Source of the DNA: Phormidesmis sp963710175
Lineage (GTDB): Bacteria > Cyanobacteriota > Cyanobacteriia > Phormidesmidales > Phormidesmidaceae
Assembly: GCA_963710175.1 (NCBI GenBank)
Contig: CAVPZC010000001.1
Span: forward strand, 930,001-994,000
Length of the DNA stretch: 64,000 nucleotides
Direction: 5' to 3'
In this document: positions 24,074 through 33,604 of the stretch, piece by piece
Layout of the letters: every line of letters starts with the position of its first letter
Numbering within the stretch: the first letter of the stretch is position 1
Translations under genes and position numbers: made by a program
Notes under the pieces: generated by a model
Told to the model about the DNA's origin: nothing
Database searches by the model: none
The model's input: only the letters and a program-made list of their open reading frames with translations

Positions 24074-25870
24074 ATGAGTAGTTTAATCGGTAAGACCCTG
24101 CAAGGGGGAAAGTACAGGCTAGAGGCGGTGCTGGGCCGAGGTGGGTTTGGGCTGACGTTCCGGGCACATCAGACTTATCTGGATCAAGTGGTGGTGATTA
24201 AAACGCTGAATGAGTCGTTTTGGCGTGCACCGAATCTAAGCGACCTACAGCAGCAGTTTCAAGATGAGGCCCGCAGGCTGGCGCTTTGCAGCCATCCTAA
24301 CGTGGTGCGAGTGAGCGACTTTTTTGTCGAAGACGGGCTGCCCTACATGGTGATGGACTATATTCCGGGGCGATCGCTTGCCGACATCATCTTCCCCGAA
24401 AATCCCTTACCTCAGGCAACCGCAGTCAGCTACGTGCAGCAGATTGGCCGAGCGCTACAGGCCGTGCACAGCAAAGGACTGCTGCATCGCGATGTGAAGC
24501 CACAGAATATTATGATCCATCAGCTTACGGGTGAAGCTGTACTGATTGACTTTGGCATTGCCCGCGAGCTGACCCAAAACCCTACTCAAACGCACACCAG
24601 CATTGTCTCTGAAGGCTACGCCCCGATAGAGCAATACTTACCGAAGGCCTACCGCTCGGCAGCAACCGATGTATATGGGCTAGCAGCAACGCTGTACAGT
24701 CTGCTGACAGCTCAAATTCCGGTGGCGGCAGTATTGCGTGATCGGACCCCACTGACACCGTTACAGCAGCTCAGACCAGATGTACGAGAAGGGGTGGCAC
24801 AGGCGATAGATCAAGGCATGGCAGTAGAGCTAAAAGATCGCCCTCAGTCTGTGGGCCGCTGGTTGACCTTGCTAGAGAGCCGTCAGCGAACCGGTTTCTT
24901 TGGCCGCACTCAGCCACCAGCTAGTAGAATGCCGTCGCCCAGCCCTTCAGAATTTCCAACTCAGGTGGTTTCTCCCGACTATCGGTCAGTGCCAGCAGTC
25001 ACGGAAAATGAGACAGTAGCGATGCCTGTCCCGACGGGTTATGGCGCTGATACTGTGCATCAGCAGCCCTCGGTGCGAACTAAGAATAAGGGGGGTGGCT
25101 GCGCAGCGACTTTGGGCATTGGGTTGATGGCGATCGCCGGTATCGTAGCTGGAGCCGGGTTCTGGCTATATCAGCAGCTCAATGATGGGCTGAGCAATCT
25201 GCCCCAAGTCTCCTTGCCAGACATAGAACTGCCTGCGCCCGATGATTCTGAAAGCGAGCAGACTGATGAACCAGCCGCTGTAGAAGAGAACGAATCCGAA
25301 GAACCCGATAGCACCGACTTAGCAGATAATGAAGGCAACACCGCGTCTAACGAAGACGCTGATAGTGATGAGGATGCTGAGCCGGAAAAACCGCCAAAGT
25401 CAAACAGTTCGGAGCCACCGCTGCTGCTGACCAACAGCGGCAATCCGGCTAATGCCCAGCCTGGCAATACTGGCAGCGGCATAGTCGCAATTCCGGGATT
25501 TCCGCCCGGTGCTTCAGAAGATGACATTCGTGCCCGGCTCGGTTCACCGACGAGAGAATCGGCCCAAGACGGCTTTTATACCAGCGTTTATACGGTTGTG
25601 CCAAACCGGGTGACGCTGGCCTACGTCTATGACGGAGACTCGACTCGGGTACGCCAGTCAGAAGCAGCGTTTTCTCCAGCGACTGACCGGCTAGTGATGC
25701 GCGCTGCCTTTTTAGGAATGCTCGACGGTCGCTCAACTAGAAAGATTGAAGATGGCTTGGAGGCGGTGAGAAAGGGAGAACGCGATCGCTTCACCTTCAA
25801 AAAAAGCGGCTTTTCCGGCGTAGTCGAACGCAATGCCAACGGCTACGTACATATCTACGTGCAGGAATAA
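24074..25870 (+). CDS. Membrane Ser/Thr protein kinase
   Basis: A eukaryotic-like kinase of 598 residues. The kinase domain (about 13-280) has the glycine loop GRGGFG (21-26), Lys43, HRD with Asp140, Asn145 and DFG (159-161), so it should be active. After a Pro/Thr-rich linker one membrane span follows (about 340-365), then an acidic Ser/Glu/Asp linker and a C-terminal extracytoplasmic domain of about 125 residues (GIVAIPGFPPGASEDDIR onward). The outer domain is not a PASTA repeat and its ligand is unknown. The gene is divergent from the split gene before it. Confidence 0.92.
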   Translation: MSSLIGKTLQGGKYRLEAVLGRGGFGLTFRAHQTYLDQVVVIKTLNESFWRAPNLSDLQQQFQDEARRLALCSHPNVVRVSDFFVEDGLPYMVMDYIPGRSLADIIFPENPLPQATAVSYVQQIGRALQAVHSKGLLHRDVKPQNIMIHQLTGEAVLIDFGIARELTQNPTQTHTSIVSEGYAPIEQYLPKAYRSAATDVYGLAATLYSLLTAQIPVAAVLRDRTPLTPLQQLRPDVREGVAQAIDQGMAVELKDRPQSVGRWLTLLESRQRTGFFGRTQPPASRMPSPSPSEFPTQVVSPDYRSVPAVTENETVAMPVPTGYGADTVHQQPSVRTKNKGGGCAATLGIGLMAIAGIVAGAGFWLYQQLNDGLSNLPQVSLPDIELPAPDDSESEQTDEPAAVEENESEEPDSTDLADNEGNTASNEDADSDEDAEPEKPPKSNSSEPPLLLTNSGNPANAQPGNTGSGIVAIPGFPPGASEDDIRARLGSPTRESAQDGFYTSVYTVVPNRVTLAYVYDGDSTRVRQSEAAFSPATDRLVMRAAFLGMLDGRSTRKIEDGLEAVRKGERDRFTFKKSGFSGVVERNANGYVHIYVQE

Positions 25871-25916
25871 GCCTCTGCAAGAACGTGCGCACCACACGTT
25901 CAGCTTAAGGGAGGGA

Positions 25917-26195
25917 CTACTGGTTGAGAGTCTCTTCGGCAGGCAGATCAAAGCACTGCACAGCTCTACTCGCCAAGCGATTGACCGCCTGATATGCCCA
26001 ATCTGTCGGGTACACATCGGGGAATGCTGAAGGGAACTGTCCGGGCGGACAAGCGGCTTGCTTTTGGCTAGCGTCTGCCTCCGGCTGTAAGACCTCTGCT
26101 GAATCAACTTGTTCTGATGAAATTTGCTCAGGCACTTCAGTCAACAGAGCCGGTGACCCTGCTAGCAACAGAGCAGAGGCGATCAAAGCTTCCAT
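25917..26195 (-). CDS. Small secreted protein with SLH-like motif
   Basis: A 92-residue product with a short hydrophobic N-terminus (ALIASALLLAGSPALL) that looks like a signal peptide. The C-terminal half, FPDVYPTDWAYQAVNRLASR, matches the start of an S-layer homology repeat; only one partial repeat is present. It is convergent with the kinase gene, 46 bp away. Similar short one-repeat secreted proteins are common in cyanobacteria. No function is known. Confidence 0.6.
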   Translation of the reverse strand: MEALIASALLLAGSPALLTEVPEQISSEQVDSAEVLQPEADASQKQAACPPGQFPSAFPDVYPTDWAYQAVNRLASRAVQCFDLPAEETLNQ

Positions 26196-26407
26196 AGCAA
26201 TCCAAATCTTTTCTCAGGTTACGCTTCAAATTATACGCAATGCACTCTGAATAGTGTTCTCCAGCAAGCCAACTGAAGTTTTTTCAAGCGTTCGTTACGC
26301 CACGCCAATTTGGTCGTAGTAACCGCCCTTAATACTGGGTATAAATCCGCTCAAATATTCGATAATAGAAGGAGAGAATCAGCGTCACCGCAAGACGTAT
26401 TTCAGAC

Positions 26408-27310
26408 ATGACGCAAACTGCTGCACCCGTCAACTGCTTTCCCTTTTCTAATAGTGAAGTCGCTGCTGTTTTAGAACAGGTTGCCGACCTGTTAGAGATT
26501 CAAGCTGCTGGCTACTACCGGATCAGGGCTTACCGAGAAGCCGCTCAGACGATTCGCTCGTGGGCGTATTCTGTTGTCGATATTTTGCAGACCGAGGGCA
26601 CGCCGGGGTTGGAGAAACTGCCGCGTGTTGGCAAGCGCTTAGCGGCGTCGCTTGAGGAACTGATTCATACGGGTGAGCTGAGCTTACATCAGCGATTGCT
26701 GACAGAACTCTCTCCTGAAGATCGCTTTGTCACTGTGCCGGGAATCGGGGAAGTGCTGGCCCGCCGCATCTATAGAGAGCTGGGCATTGAGACGCTAGAA
26801 GCGCTGGAGCTAGCTGCGCATACTGGTAGGCTTGACGGGGTGCGAGGGTTTGGCAGAGGTCGGATTCAGCTGATTCGCGACGCGTTAGAAACCATGCTTA
26901 ACCGCTCTTCTCGTCAGCACGCTCGGCTGAGCCGATGGCAAGAGCAGGGCAAGATCTGTGATGCCGCTCAGCCGTCAACCGATCTCTTGTTGAAGATTGA
27001 CGCTCAGTACCGCCATCTGGCCAGGGCGAACCAGCTACCAACGATTACCCCACGCCGGTTCAATCCGGGTAACAAACGCTGGCTGCCGGTTATGCACGCT
27101 CAGCAGGATGGCTGGCAGTTTAGCGCACTGTACTCCAACACTGCTCGGGCTCATGAGCTGGGTAAAACCCGTGACTGGGTGGTGATTTATTACGAGCGCA
27201 AAGGCCGCGAAGGGCAGTGCACCGTCGTCACCGAAACTCGGGGGATACAGAGGGGCGATCACGTCGTCAGAAGGCAGGATTTGCCGCTCAATCAGGCAGT
27301 ACCCGCTTGA
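26408..27310 (+). CDS. PolX-type helix-hairpin-helix protein without polymerase domain
   Basis: The first 165 residues match the 8-kDa and fingers part of family X DNA polymerases: VADLLEIQAAGYYRIRAYR, the first hairpin GLEKLPRVGKRLAASLEEL and the second VPGIGEVLARRIYRELG. The catalytic palm and the PHP exonuclease of bacterial PolX are absent. The C-terminal 130 residues (HARLSRWQEQG onward) are a separate region I do not recognise. It probably binds DNA. Its stop overlaps the TTG start of the next gene (TTGA). Confidence 0.75.
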   Translation: MTQTAAPVNCFPFSNSEVAAVLEQVADLLEIQAAGYYRIRAYREAAQTIRSWAYSVVDILQTEGTPGLEKLPRVGKRLAASLEELIHTGELSLHQRLLTELSPEDRFVTVPGIGEVLARRIYRELGIETLEALELAAHTGRLDGVRGFGRGRIQLIRDALETMLNRSSRQHARLSRWQEQGKICDAAQPSTDLLLKIDAQYRHLARANQLPTITPRRFNPGNKRWLPVMHAQQDGWQFSALYSNTARAHELGKTRDWVVIYYERKGREGQCTVVTETRGIQRGDHVVRRQDLPLNQAVPA

Positions 27311-28050
27311 AGAACCCGACGGACGTTTCGATTATCATCCCAACTTTAAACGAAGCCGATTGTCTGGCGCGATCGCTGCGCTGCCTAACGCTGCTCGATC
27401 CGCCCGCCAAAGAGGTGATTGTGGTAGATGGCGGCAGTACGGATGGGACGGTGGCGATCGCTCAGCAATCTGGAGCCACTGTCATCCACGCTGCGCAGGC
27501 CAGACGGTCCCTGCAAATGAATCTGGGAGCAGAGCAGGCCAACGGAGACGTGCTGTGCTTTCTACATGGCGACACGCTAGTGCCCGACGACTTGGTCGCG
27601 GTGATTGCGGCAACTCTGGCCGATGCTCAAGTCGCCTGCGGAGGCTTTATCTCACTGATGACAGGGCCATCGACCACGCGCTGGGGCACGTCGCTACACA
27701 ACGCGCTCAAAACCTACTACGCGCCGCTGCTATTTCGGCCCAGGCAGTTCTTTCAAAACGGGCTGCGGCTGCTGTTTGGCGATCAGGTGATGTTTTGTCG
27801 GCAGCAGGATTTTGCTGACTGCGGCGGCTTCGACAGCGCCTTGACGCTGATGGAGGAGGCCGACTTATGCCTGAAGCTGTGCCAGTGGGGTCGGATTCGG
27901 CAGGTAAATCGCACCGTGCAGTCTTCTGACCGCCGGGTCGCTCGCTGGGGAGCGTTCAAAGCAAACTTCATTTATTTGTCTATTGGCTTTCTTTGGGGCG
28001 TGGGCGTCTCGGCAGCAACCCTGAAGCGGTTTTATGAGGACGTACGCTGA
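27307..28050 (+). CDS. TIGR04283 family glycosyltransferase 2
   Basis: A GT2 enzyme of 247 residues in the group named for arsenosugar-type clusters. VSIIIPTLNEADCLARSLRC and VVDGGSTDGT form the nucleotide-sugar site, LCFLHGDTLVP supplies the metal-binding region, and a C-terminal hydrophobic stretch follows. The start is taken as TTG 27307, overlapping the upstream stop by 4 bases; the frame is open to 27217, but that part lies inside the previous gene. A TIGR04282 partner lies 1.2 kb away. Its 3' end overlaps the convergent DUF547 gene by 19 bp. Confidence 0.85.
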   Translation: MKNPTDVSIIIPTLNEADCLARSLRCLTLLDPPAKEVIVVDGGSTDGTVAIAQQSGATVIHAAQARRSLQMNLGAEQANGDVLCFLHGDTLVPDDLVAVIAATLADAQVACGGFISLMTGPSTTRWGTSLHNALKTYYAPLLFRPRQFFQNGLRLLFGDQVMFCRQQDFADCGGFDSALTLMEEADLCLKLCQWGRIRQVNRTVQSSDRRVARWGAFKANFIYLSIGFLWGVGVSAATLKRFYEDVR

Positions 28051-28724
28051 TTTAGCTGCCAGCTGTAGGGTTTATAGTCAATGTCGAGTTCGGTGGGTAG
28101 TTTGGTATGGGCCAAATAGGGTTGGATATAGCTGGGAATGGACGCGGCCTGAGTGAGAAAATCGGAGCGGTACCACTTAAAGATTTTACTGATGTGGAGC
28201 GTACGATTGGCGGCGCTGTAGTGGACTTTGTCGGGATTGTTGATAAAGCGAGCGGCCTCTTCTTCTAGCTGGGCGGGCAGACTTTCAGGGCGATAGGCGC
28301 TAGATCGCAGCAAAGGGCAGCCCTGAGAGGCGCAGACCAGGGCGAAGTGAATGCGGGGTTCGTTGTAGCGCGATCGCAAGATCCCTTTTTCGATATCGTC
28401 TAAGCTCAAAGCGCGACCGTTAAGCGTGTAGATCTTTTGCTTAAAAAACGAGAGAAAGGCTATCCAGTTGGGAATGCCCAAAACTTCTGGGCGAATGGAT
28501 TGGATTGGATATTTTTTAACCACCCGCTGTACAACTAGGGCGTTGTACAGGTTTAGCAAAAAGGCGATCGCGCTATTTCGATCTAGCGCCGCTAAGTCAA
28601 CCGAGCTCGCATCAGACAACCACTGATCTAGCGCAGCCGACTCTAGCTGCCAGCGATCATAGTCAACGGCTCCATTGGCAACATACGCCTGTAGCATCTG
28701 GTCCCAAGGTTCAAAGTCAATCAA
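28032..28724 (-). CDS. DUF547 protein
   Basis: A 230-residue protein of the DUF547 family. Typical segments are AIAFLLNLYNALVVQRVV, ILRSRYNEPRIHFALVC, ASQGCPLLR and FNxx-like HISKIFKWYRSDF. The fold is thought to be papain-like, with Cys and His in the conserved places, but no activity is proven. No signal peptide is seen. The gene lies between the TIGR04283 glycosyltransferase and a divergent rhodanese gene, a neighbourhood that recurs with these glycosyltransferases as far as I recall. Confidence 0.88.
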   Translation of the reverse strand: MIDFEPWDQMLQAYVANGAVDYDRWQLESAALDQWLSDASSVDLAALDRNSAIAFLLNLYNALVVQRVVKKYPIQSIRPEVLGIPNWIAFLSFFKQKIYTLNGRALSLDDIEKGILRSRYNEPRIHFALVCASQGCPLLRSSAYRPESLPAQLEEEAARFINNPDKVHYSAANRTLHISKIFKWYRSDFLTQAASIPSYIQPYLAHTKLPTELDIDYKPYSWQLNQRTSS

Positions 28725-28764
28725 AGCTAAAATCTCCTATGGCGAGTCGTTTACTGTATTTTCT

Positions 28765-29241
28765 ATGACCTGGCTGTCTTCTGTCTTCAGTCCCTTGCGA
28801 CCCCTGGCCTGGAAAGGGGTCAAAAGCTGGGTGCATCAAAGCTTTCCGTCAGTGGGCAGCATTTCTACAGCAGATTTGGCAAACTGGCTAGCGCAAGATG
28901 CTCCCTCACCTGTGCTGATCGACGCTCGCCGGGAGGCAGAATATGCCATAAGTCATCTGCCGCAAGCTATTTGGGCTAATACGGTAGAAGCTGTAGAAGA
29001 AGCTATAAAAGCTGCGAACATCTCTACAGAGAGTCCGATAGTGTTTTACTGTTCGGTGGGCTATCGCTCGGCGCGTCTAGCACAAACGCTTCAGGCGGCA
29101 GGCTATACAGTGATGAATTTGGAAGGTTCTCTTTTTCAATGGGCCAACGAGGGCCGTCCGCTAGTAGCCGATGGCGAAGCGACCTACCGGGTGCACCCCT
29201 ACAGCCGCCTCTGGGAACTGCTGCTAGAGCCCTCGGACTAA
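28765..29241 (+). CDS. Rhodanese-like domain protein
   Basis: A single rhodanese domain, 158 residues from ATG 28765 (the frame is open to 28675, inside the divergent gene). VLIDARREAEYAISHLPQA is the CH2A region. The active-site loop FYCSVGYRS carries the catalytic Cys, so sulfur-transfer activity is plausible. The first 30 residues are a short, weakly hydrophobic extension. It is 40 bp from the divergent DUF547 start and convergent with the TIGR04282 gene. Confidence 0.88.
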   Translation: MTWLSSVFSPLRPLAWKGVKSWVHQSFPSVGSISTADLANWLAQDAPSPVLIDARREAEYAISHLPQAIWANTVEAVEEAIKAANISTESPIVFYCSVGYRSARLAQTLQAAGYTVMNLEGSLFQWANEGRPLVADGEATYRVHPYSRLWELLLEPSD

Positions 29242-29257
29242 ATGCTTGGGGGGAGCG

Positions 29258-29899
29258 CTAGGCACTTTTCAGGTTATGCCATAGCGGTAAATCCTCCGGG
29301 CGGTCAATGTCTGATAGGGGATTGAGTAAAGCGACAGAGAGGCCGCAGCGATGGGCGATCGCCTGCGTCCTCTCCAACACCCGCTCTGTGCTCCAGGGAA
29401 TATTCTCAAACAAAGCCGGACAAAAGCTGTGGAGCCCAATCAGATAGTAGCCCCCATCTACCGCTGGCCCAAGCACCACATCGTAAGACTTCAGTAGGGC
29501 CAGAGCCTGCGCGATCTGAACCTCACTGAGATTGGGGCAGTCACTGCCAACCATAACAATTCGCTCTAGCCCAGCTGCAAACCCTCGCCTCAAAGCAAAC
29601 GTTAGCCGCTCTCCTAATTCGCCCCCACACTGAGGCTTTAGGACGGTCGAATCTCCCAACCAGCGAGCCATTTGCTCACGGCTCCCCCCGGCAAAATGAA
29701 CTTCTAGCGATAGCTGCCGCTGAGGACAAAATCTCTGAAAGTGCTTGAGCAAATGCTCAGTCATCTGTCGCTGCAAATCAGCAGCGCCCACAGCGCCCAA
29801 TGCCGGAATCAGTCGGGTCTTAGTCCGCCCCGGCTGAGGAAACCGAGTAAAAACAAACAGACCGTCTACAGCCGCTGGAATGAAATTTGGCGCACTCAT
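29258..29899 (-). CDS. TIGR04282 family glycosyltransferase
   Basis: A GT-A fold nucleotidyl/glycosyl transferase of the type paired with TIGR04283. FVFTRFPQPGRTKTRLIPAL is the nucleotide loop, MVGSDCPNLS and VLGPAVDGGYYLIGL are the metal and substrate segments, and the C-terminal DIDRPEDL is typical. ATG 29899 gives 213 residues and fits the family start; ATG 29935 would add twelve. No arsM or arsS gene is next to it, so the product of this pair is unknown. Confidence 0.87.
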   Translation of the reverse strand: MSAPNFIPAAVDGLFVFTRFPQPGRTKTRLIPALGAVGAADLQRQMTEHLLKHFQRFCPQRQLSLEVHFAGGSREQMARWLGDSTVLKPQCGGELGERLTFALRRGFAAGLERIVMVGSDCPNLSEVQIAQALALLKSYDVVLGPAVDGGYYLIGLHSFCPALFENIPWSTERVLERTQAIAHRCGLSVALLNPLSDIDRPEDLPLWHNLKSA

Positions 29900-30043
29900 A
29901 TTGGTGAAAGCAAGAAGCCTCTTCACTGTAAGCATCTTCTATCTATCAAAAATCACTCCTTAACCCGATCTTTTTATCCTCAAAACCAACCCAGGGGAAT
30001 AGCATTCTCCTGACTCCTGACTCCTAACTCCTACCGCCCACAC

Positions 30044-32344
30044 TCACCTATCCTCTACCTCACCCTGAATCAGCTTCATTAAATAGTTCCGTTTCTCTGG
30101 CGTCAGCCGGTATATTCTAGGCTCAGCCTTGCCAATCATGTATCCCTGAACATATGCCACGCCTAGCTGCTGTAAGTCATGCAGCGTAACCGGTGAATAT
30201 TCGTCTAGCCCTTCAACAATGATTTTTGCCAGGTGAAGCTCGCTGGACTTGGCCACTATTTCGCCGACAAAGCGAATAATGATGCCAGCCTGCTGCTGAT
30301 GCAGAATATCTCGGTCAATCTTGACATGGGGTGGGTTGAGGCCAGCCAACCGAGAGACCGATGCATAGCCAACGCCAAAATCGTCAATACCAAACTGAAT
30401 TCTCAGCTCCTGGGCGTACTGAATTAGCTTTTCTTTAAAGGCTTCTAGCGGAAACTTCAGGCGAACACCGTCCTGATAGGTGGGTAGGTCAGCTTTTTCA
30501 GAAATCTCCAAAACTAAGCTGTCAGAGGGCAGCAGCGTATAGCCGTTTTCATCTGGCAGAGTAATCTGGCGAACCGTTTCAAAATACGCTGTTCTCATCA
30601 GCGATTCTGGGTAAACATTGACCGACAGCGGGCTAATCTCATTAATTCTTCTGTTTCTGCGAGCGTCAAATCCGGCCTGACGATAGCTCTCAGCTGCCCG
30701 TTTGAGTAGCTCTATATCCAGCTGGACGGTAAACTTGCGTCCCCATAGTTCTGCTGCCGCAAAGAGATCGACCGGCGCTGTCAAACTCTGCGGATCTCTC
30801 GCTAGAGCTTCCCAGCCGGTGATGGCAATTTTTCTCAGGTCGAGGATAGGCTCGAAGTAAATGACGATTTGTGAGAGGCGATCGCAAAAAAGATCATACC
30901 TTCTGTTGTAAAAAGAGATGGGCAGAAACCCATAGTCACGCTTCAGGTCATCTAAAATGCCAGCTTCAACGCTCAGAGGCTGCCAGTGGTGGCTTTGAGT
31001 TGCGCTGTAGAAGCTAGCGATAATTCTGGTATAGGCATCGTTTAAACAGTGCGAATCTTTTGAAAGTCCGCAAACCGCCATAAATTCAGGGCAATCAGAT
31101 GAATCCAAAGGTATCAATATAAAAGCCTTAGCAGCCGCTGGTCTTTCAGCTCCATTTTTCTCAGCTTCAACGGTGCGGTATATCCCATGATGGCCAACGG
31201 TAAAGATAGATTCGCTTGAAACATTCGCCAGCACTTCGGCTCGGATCATCTCAGCATAGTCAAATCCATCTATCTCCTTGCTCAAAGCGCTTTGCCCCTT
31301 GAGCTGCCAGCTGTTTTGGTCCTGAAGGCTATTCATCAAAAAGACAAAATCCGCATCTGAGGCCAGTCGAATAAGTTCTAGAACAGCGTTTATAGCAACA
31401 GCGTCTACAGCGCCAGCGCTTGGACTGTGAGCCAAATAATAGTTCTTCAGCTGCTCAATCAATCTTTCGATTAGAGGCTTAAGAGGCTGTAGCAAACTGG
31501 GAATAGCACTGTAGGCCGGATTTTCTACCTCTTGATTGCTCTCTAGCTTGATTTCACCGAGGTCAAGCTTTCTGTTGTCCGAAGTAAGCACTCGATTAGC
31601 CTTGGCCTTTGTTTTCGACAAAATAATCTCAAAACCCTTGTCTTTAAGGACAATTATTTTGGGCGTTGCATCTGGGATTTCTTCCTGAACTTTTTTGGTC
31701 GCGTAGTCGTGCAGTTCCAGGATAGACACCTGCCCGTCCTGATTGAGATCTCCAGCACCGGTTGTAATCCCCTCAATCAGATGGCGAGTATAAATTGATA
31801 GTTCTGAGCCCTTTTGTTCAAAAGAGTACTGCGTAGAGCTAGACGACGCTAAAACAACTCTTCCTTCAGCGCCAAGCTGCCCCTGCAAATCGAACGAGCC
31901 ATCATCTTTTGCCTGTAAAGAGGGATCAAAGGCCCCGCTAAAGCAACAGTCTAAAATGACTGCCTGCCGTCTTGCCCGGCTATAGCTCATCATCTCGTGA
32001 ACAAACTGCGCTGGCACCGCAGTTGAACGAGTCAGTTCTCCTTTAGCATTTTTGCGGGTGATGCGAGTGGCGAAATACAGCTTGTTCTTATCGTCTTTGA
32101 TGCCGTGCCCAGAAAAAAACAGCAGTACTAAGTCATCCTTGTGGCAGGCTGTAAATACTGCTTCAATTTCATCCTTCATCAACTGACAGTCAGGATTAGC
32201 CACAACTTTGACTTGGTCAAAGGCTCCCAGATCGGGATTCTGCAGAACGTTCTGCATGGCTTCAATATCTTTTACGGCTGAAGGCAGTGGGCTCAGTCCC
32301 AGATTGTATTCACTTACGCCAATCAATAACGCTACCTTCGCCAT
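30044..32344 (-). CDS. Caspase-like protease fused to an EAL c-di-GMP phosphodiesterase
   Basis: A 766-residue fusion. Residues 1-230 are a caspase-like (peptidase C14, orthocaspase) domain with the catalytic pair His80 (FFSGHG) and Cys134 (LDCCFSG); an EF-hand-like loop D-x-N-x-D-G (199-210) lies at its end, as in many bacterial caspases. Residues about 300-490 look like a divergent GAF region. Residues about 505-745 form an EAL domain that keeps the catalytic set: Glu512 (EAL), Asn576, Glu613, Asp654-Asp655, Lys675, Glu711 and Gln733. Both enzymes therefore look intact in one soluble protein. No transmembrane segment is seen. The neighbours are a divergent gap and a convergent-free region, with no operon partner. 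Confidence 0.88.
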   Translation of the reverse strand: MAKVALLIGVSEYNLGLSPLPSAVKDIEAMQNVLQNPDLGAFDQVKVVANPDCQLMKDEIEAVFTACHKDDLVLLFFSGHGIKDDKNKLYFATRITRKNAKGELTRSTAVPAQFVHEMMSYSRARRQAVILDCCFSGAFDPSLQAKDDGSFDLQGQLGAEGRVVLASSSSTQYSFEQKGSELSIYTRHLIEGITTGAGDLNQDGQVSILELHDYATKKVQEEIPDATPKIIVLKDKGFEIILSKTKAKANRVLTSDNRKLDLGEIKLESNQEVENPAYSAIPSLLQPLKPLIERLIEQLKNYYLAHSPSAGAVDAVAINAVLELIRLASDADFVFLMNSLQDQNSWQLKGQSALSKEIDGFDYAEMIRAEVLANVSSESIFTVGHHGIYRTVEAEKNGAERPAAAKAFILIPLDSSDCPEFMAVCGLSKDSHCLNDAYTRIIASFYSATQSHHWQPLSVEAGILDDLKRDYGFLPISFYNRRYDLFCDRLSQIVIYFEPILDLRKIAITGWEALARDPQSLTAPVDLFAAAELWGRKFTVQLDIELLKRAAESYRQAGFDARRNRRINEISPLSVNVYPESLMRTAYFETVRQITLPDENGYTLLPSDSLVLEISEKADLPTYQDGVRLKFPLEAFKEKLIQYAQELRIQFGIDDFGVGYASVSRLAGLNPPHVKIDRDILHQQQAGIIIRFVGEIVAKSSELHLAKIIVEGLDEYSPVTLHDLQQLGVAYVQGYMIGKAEPRIYRLTPEKRNYLMKLIQGEVEDR

Positions 32345-32536
32345 GCTCGCTGACTTATCCCTGCTACAAAACCCTGGGCACTGTGAGGGTGCTCAGGGTC
32401 TTATCTTACTGTCATTCGCCTGGATCGCATTCGAGCAATCGTACTCTGAACGTAAAGCTTTTCTAAAGAGTTGGCAAGTGAGCATCAAACCAGCGGCTCG
32501 ATAGGAAGCGATTAGGCAGGGCAGGCGACGGCAGGT

Positions 32537-33604
32537 TTAGACCCAGCCCACCCTATCCATCAGCCGTACTGCTTCAGCTTGGTTCTCACCGTAGACAGAA
32601 ACATTGACCTCATCGTCTTTAAAGGTGCCAAAGCTAGCGACCACTGGTGCAAGCTCGGCACCTTCTACGACAGGGTACTCATTATTCCCTTCAGCAAAGA
32701 ACGCCTGAGCCTCAGTACCCGATAAATATTCTAAAAAGCGCTGAGCGGCGGTAGCATGAGGCGCAGTGGCCAGTACCCCTCCACCGCTGATATTGACGTG
32801 GGTTCCTCGGCCTTCCTGATTGGGGAAGAAAACGCCTATCTTGTCGAAAATGGCCTGCTTAGCCGGATCGTCGTCCTCGGCGTAGCGAGGGAGATAGTAG
32901 GTGTTGGCGATCGCCAAATCGCCAACACCCGCGGCTGCCGCTTCGATTTGCGCTCGGTCATTGCCCTCTGGCGGGCGGGCAAAATTGCGGACAAACGCTT
33001 CTGCCCAGGCTTCAGTCTCTTCTAGTCCGTTCGCTGCGATTAAAGACGCGACCAAAGACTGGTTGTAAATATTGTCCGAAGAGCGAATGAGAATTTTGCC
33101 GCGCCAGCGAGGATCCGCCAAATCCTCGTAGGTAGAGAGATCAGCGGGATCTACCGCATCTTTGTTGTACATGACCACGCGGGCTCTCTTAGAAAAACCA
33201 AACCAGCTGCCGTCAGGATGCCTGAGGTTCTCAGGAATATTTTGAGTCAGTACTGTAGAAGAGATTGGCATAAATACGCCTGCCTGCTCAGCTCGCCAAA
33301 GCATACCGGCATCGACGGTCATAAACACATCGGCTGGGCTATTCGCGCCTTCATTTTTGATGCGCTCTAGCAGCTCGTTGGCTTTACCCTCTAGCAAATT
33401 CACCCGAATACCGGTGAGCTCGGTAAACGTCTCATAGAGTTCGTCATCGGTGTTGTAGTGACGAGACGAATAGAGGTTGACAACATCCGTTTGAGCACTG
33501 CCCCGCTGGGAATTGGCAGCCTTGGGGCGAAAGATCTGAGTTGCGGCAAAGGCTGCTGTCGCTGCCGTGCCACGGACTATCAGCGACCGTCGTGAAAGCT
33601 TCAT
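32537..33604 (-). CDS. futA: Fe(III) ABC transporter substrate-binding protein (FutA/IdiA type)
   Basis: A 355-residue periplasmic iron-binding protein. The N-terminus MKLSRRSLIVRGTAATAAFAA is a twin-arginine signal. The mature part begins VVNLYSSRHYNTDDELYE, and the iron-ligand tyrosines fall in LYSSRHY and NTYYLPRY. FutA2-type proteins feed the FutB/FutC transporter, whose genes are not in the window; FutA1/IdiA relatives protect photosystem II. An iron-box-like site at 33664-33683 and the nearby fur gene point to Fur control. Confidence 0.92.
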   Translation of the reverse strand: MKLSRRSLIVRGTAATAAFAATQIFRPKAANSQRGSAQTDVVNLYSSRHYNTDDELYETFTELTGIRVNLLEGKANELLERIKNEGANSPADVFMTVDAGMLWRAEQAGVFMPISSTVLTQNIPENLRHPDGSWFGFSKRARVVMYNKDAVDPADLSTYEDLADPRWRGKILIRSSDNIYNQSLVASLIAANGLEETEAWAEAFVRNFARPPEGNDRAQIEAAAAGVGDLAIANTYYLPRYAEDDDPAKQAIFDKIGVFFPNQEGRGTHVNISGGGVLATAPHATAAQRFLEYLSGTEAQAFFAEGNNEYPVVEGAELAPVVASFGTFKDDEVNVSVYGENQAEAVRLMDRVGWV

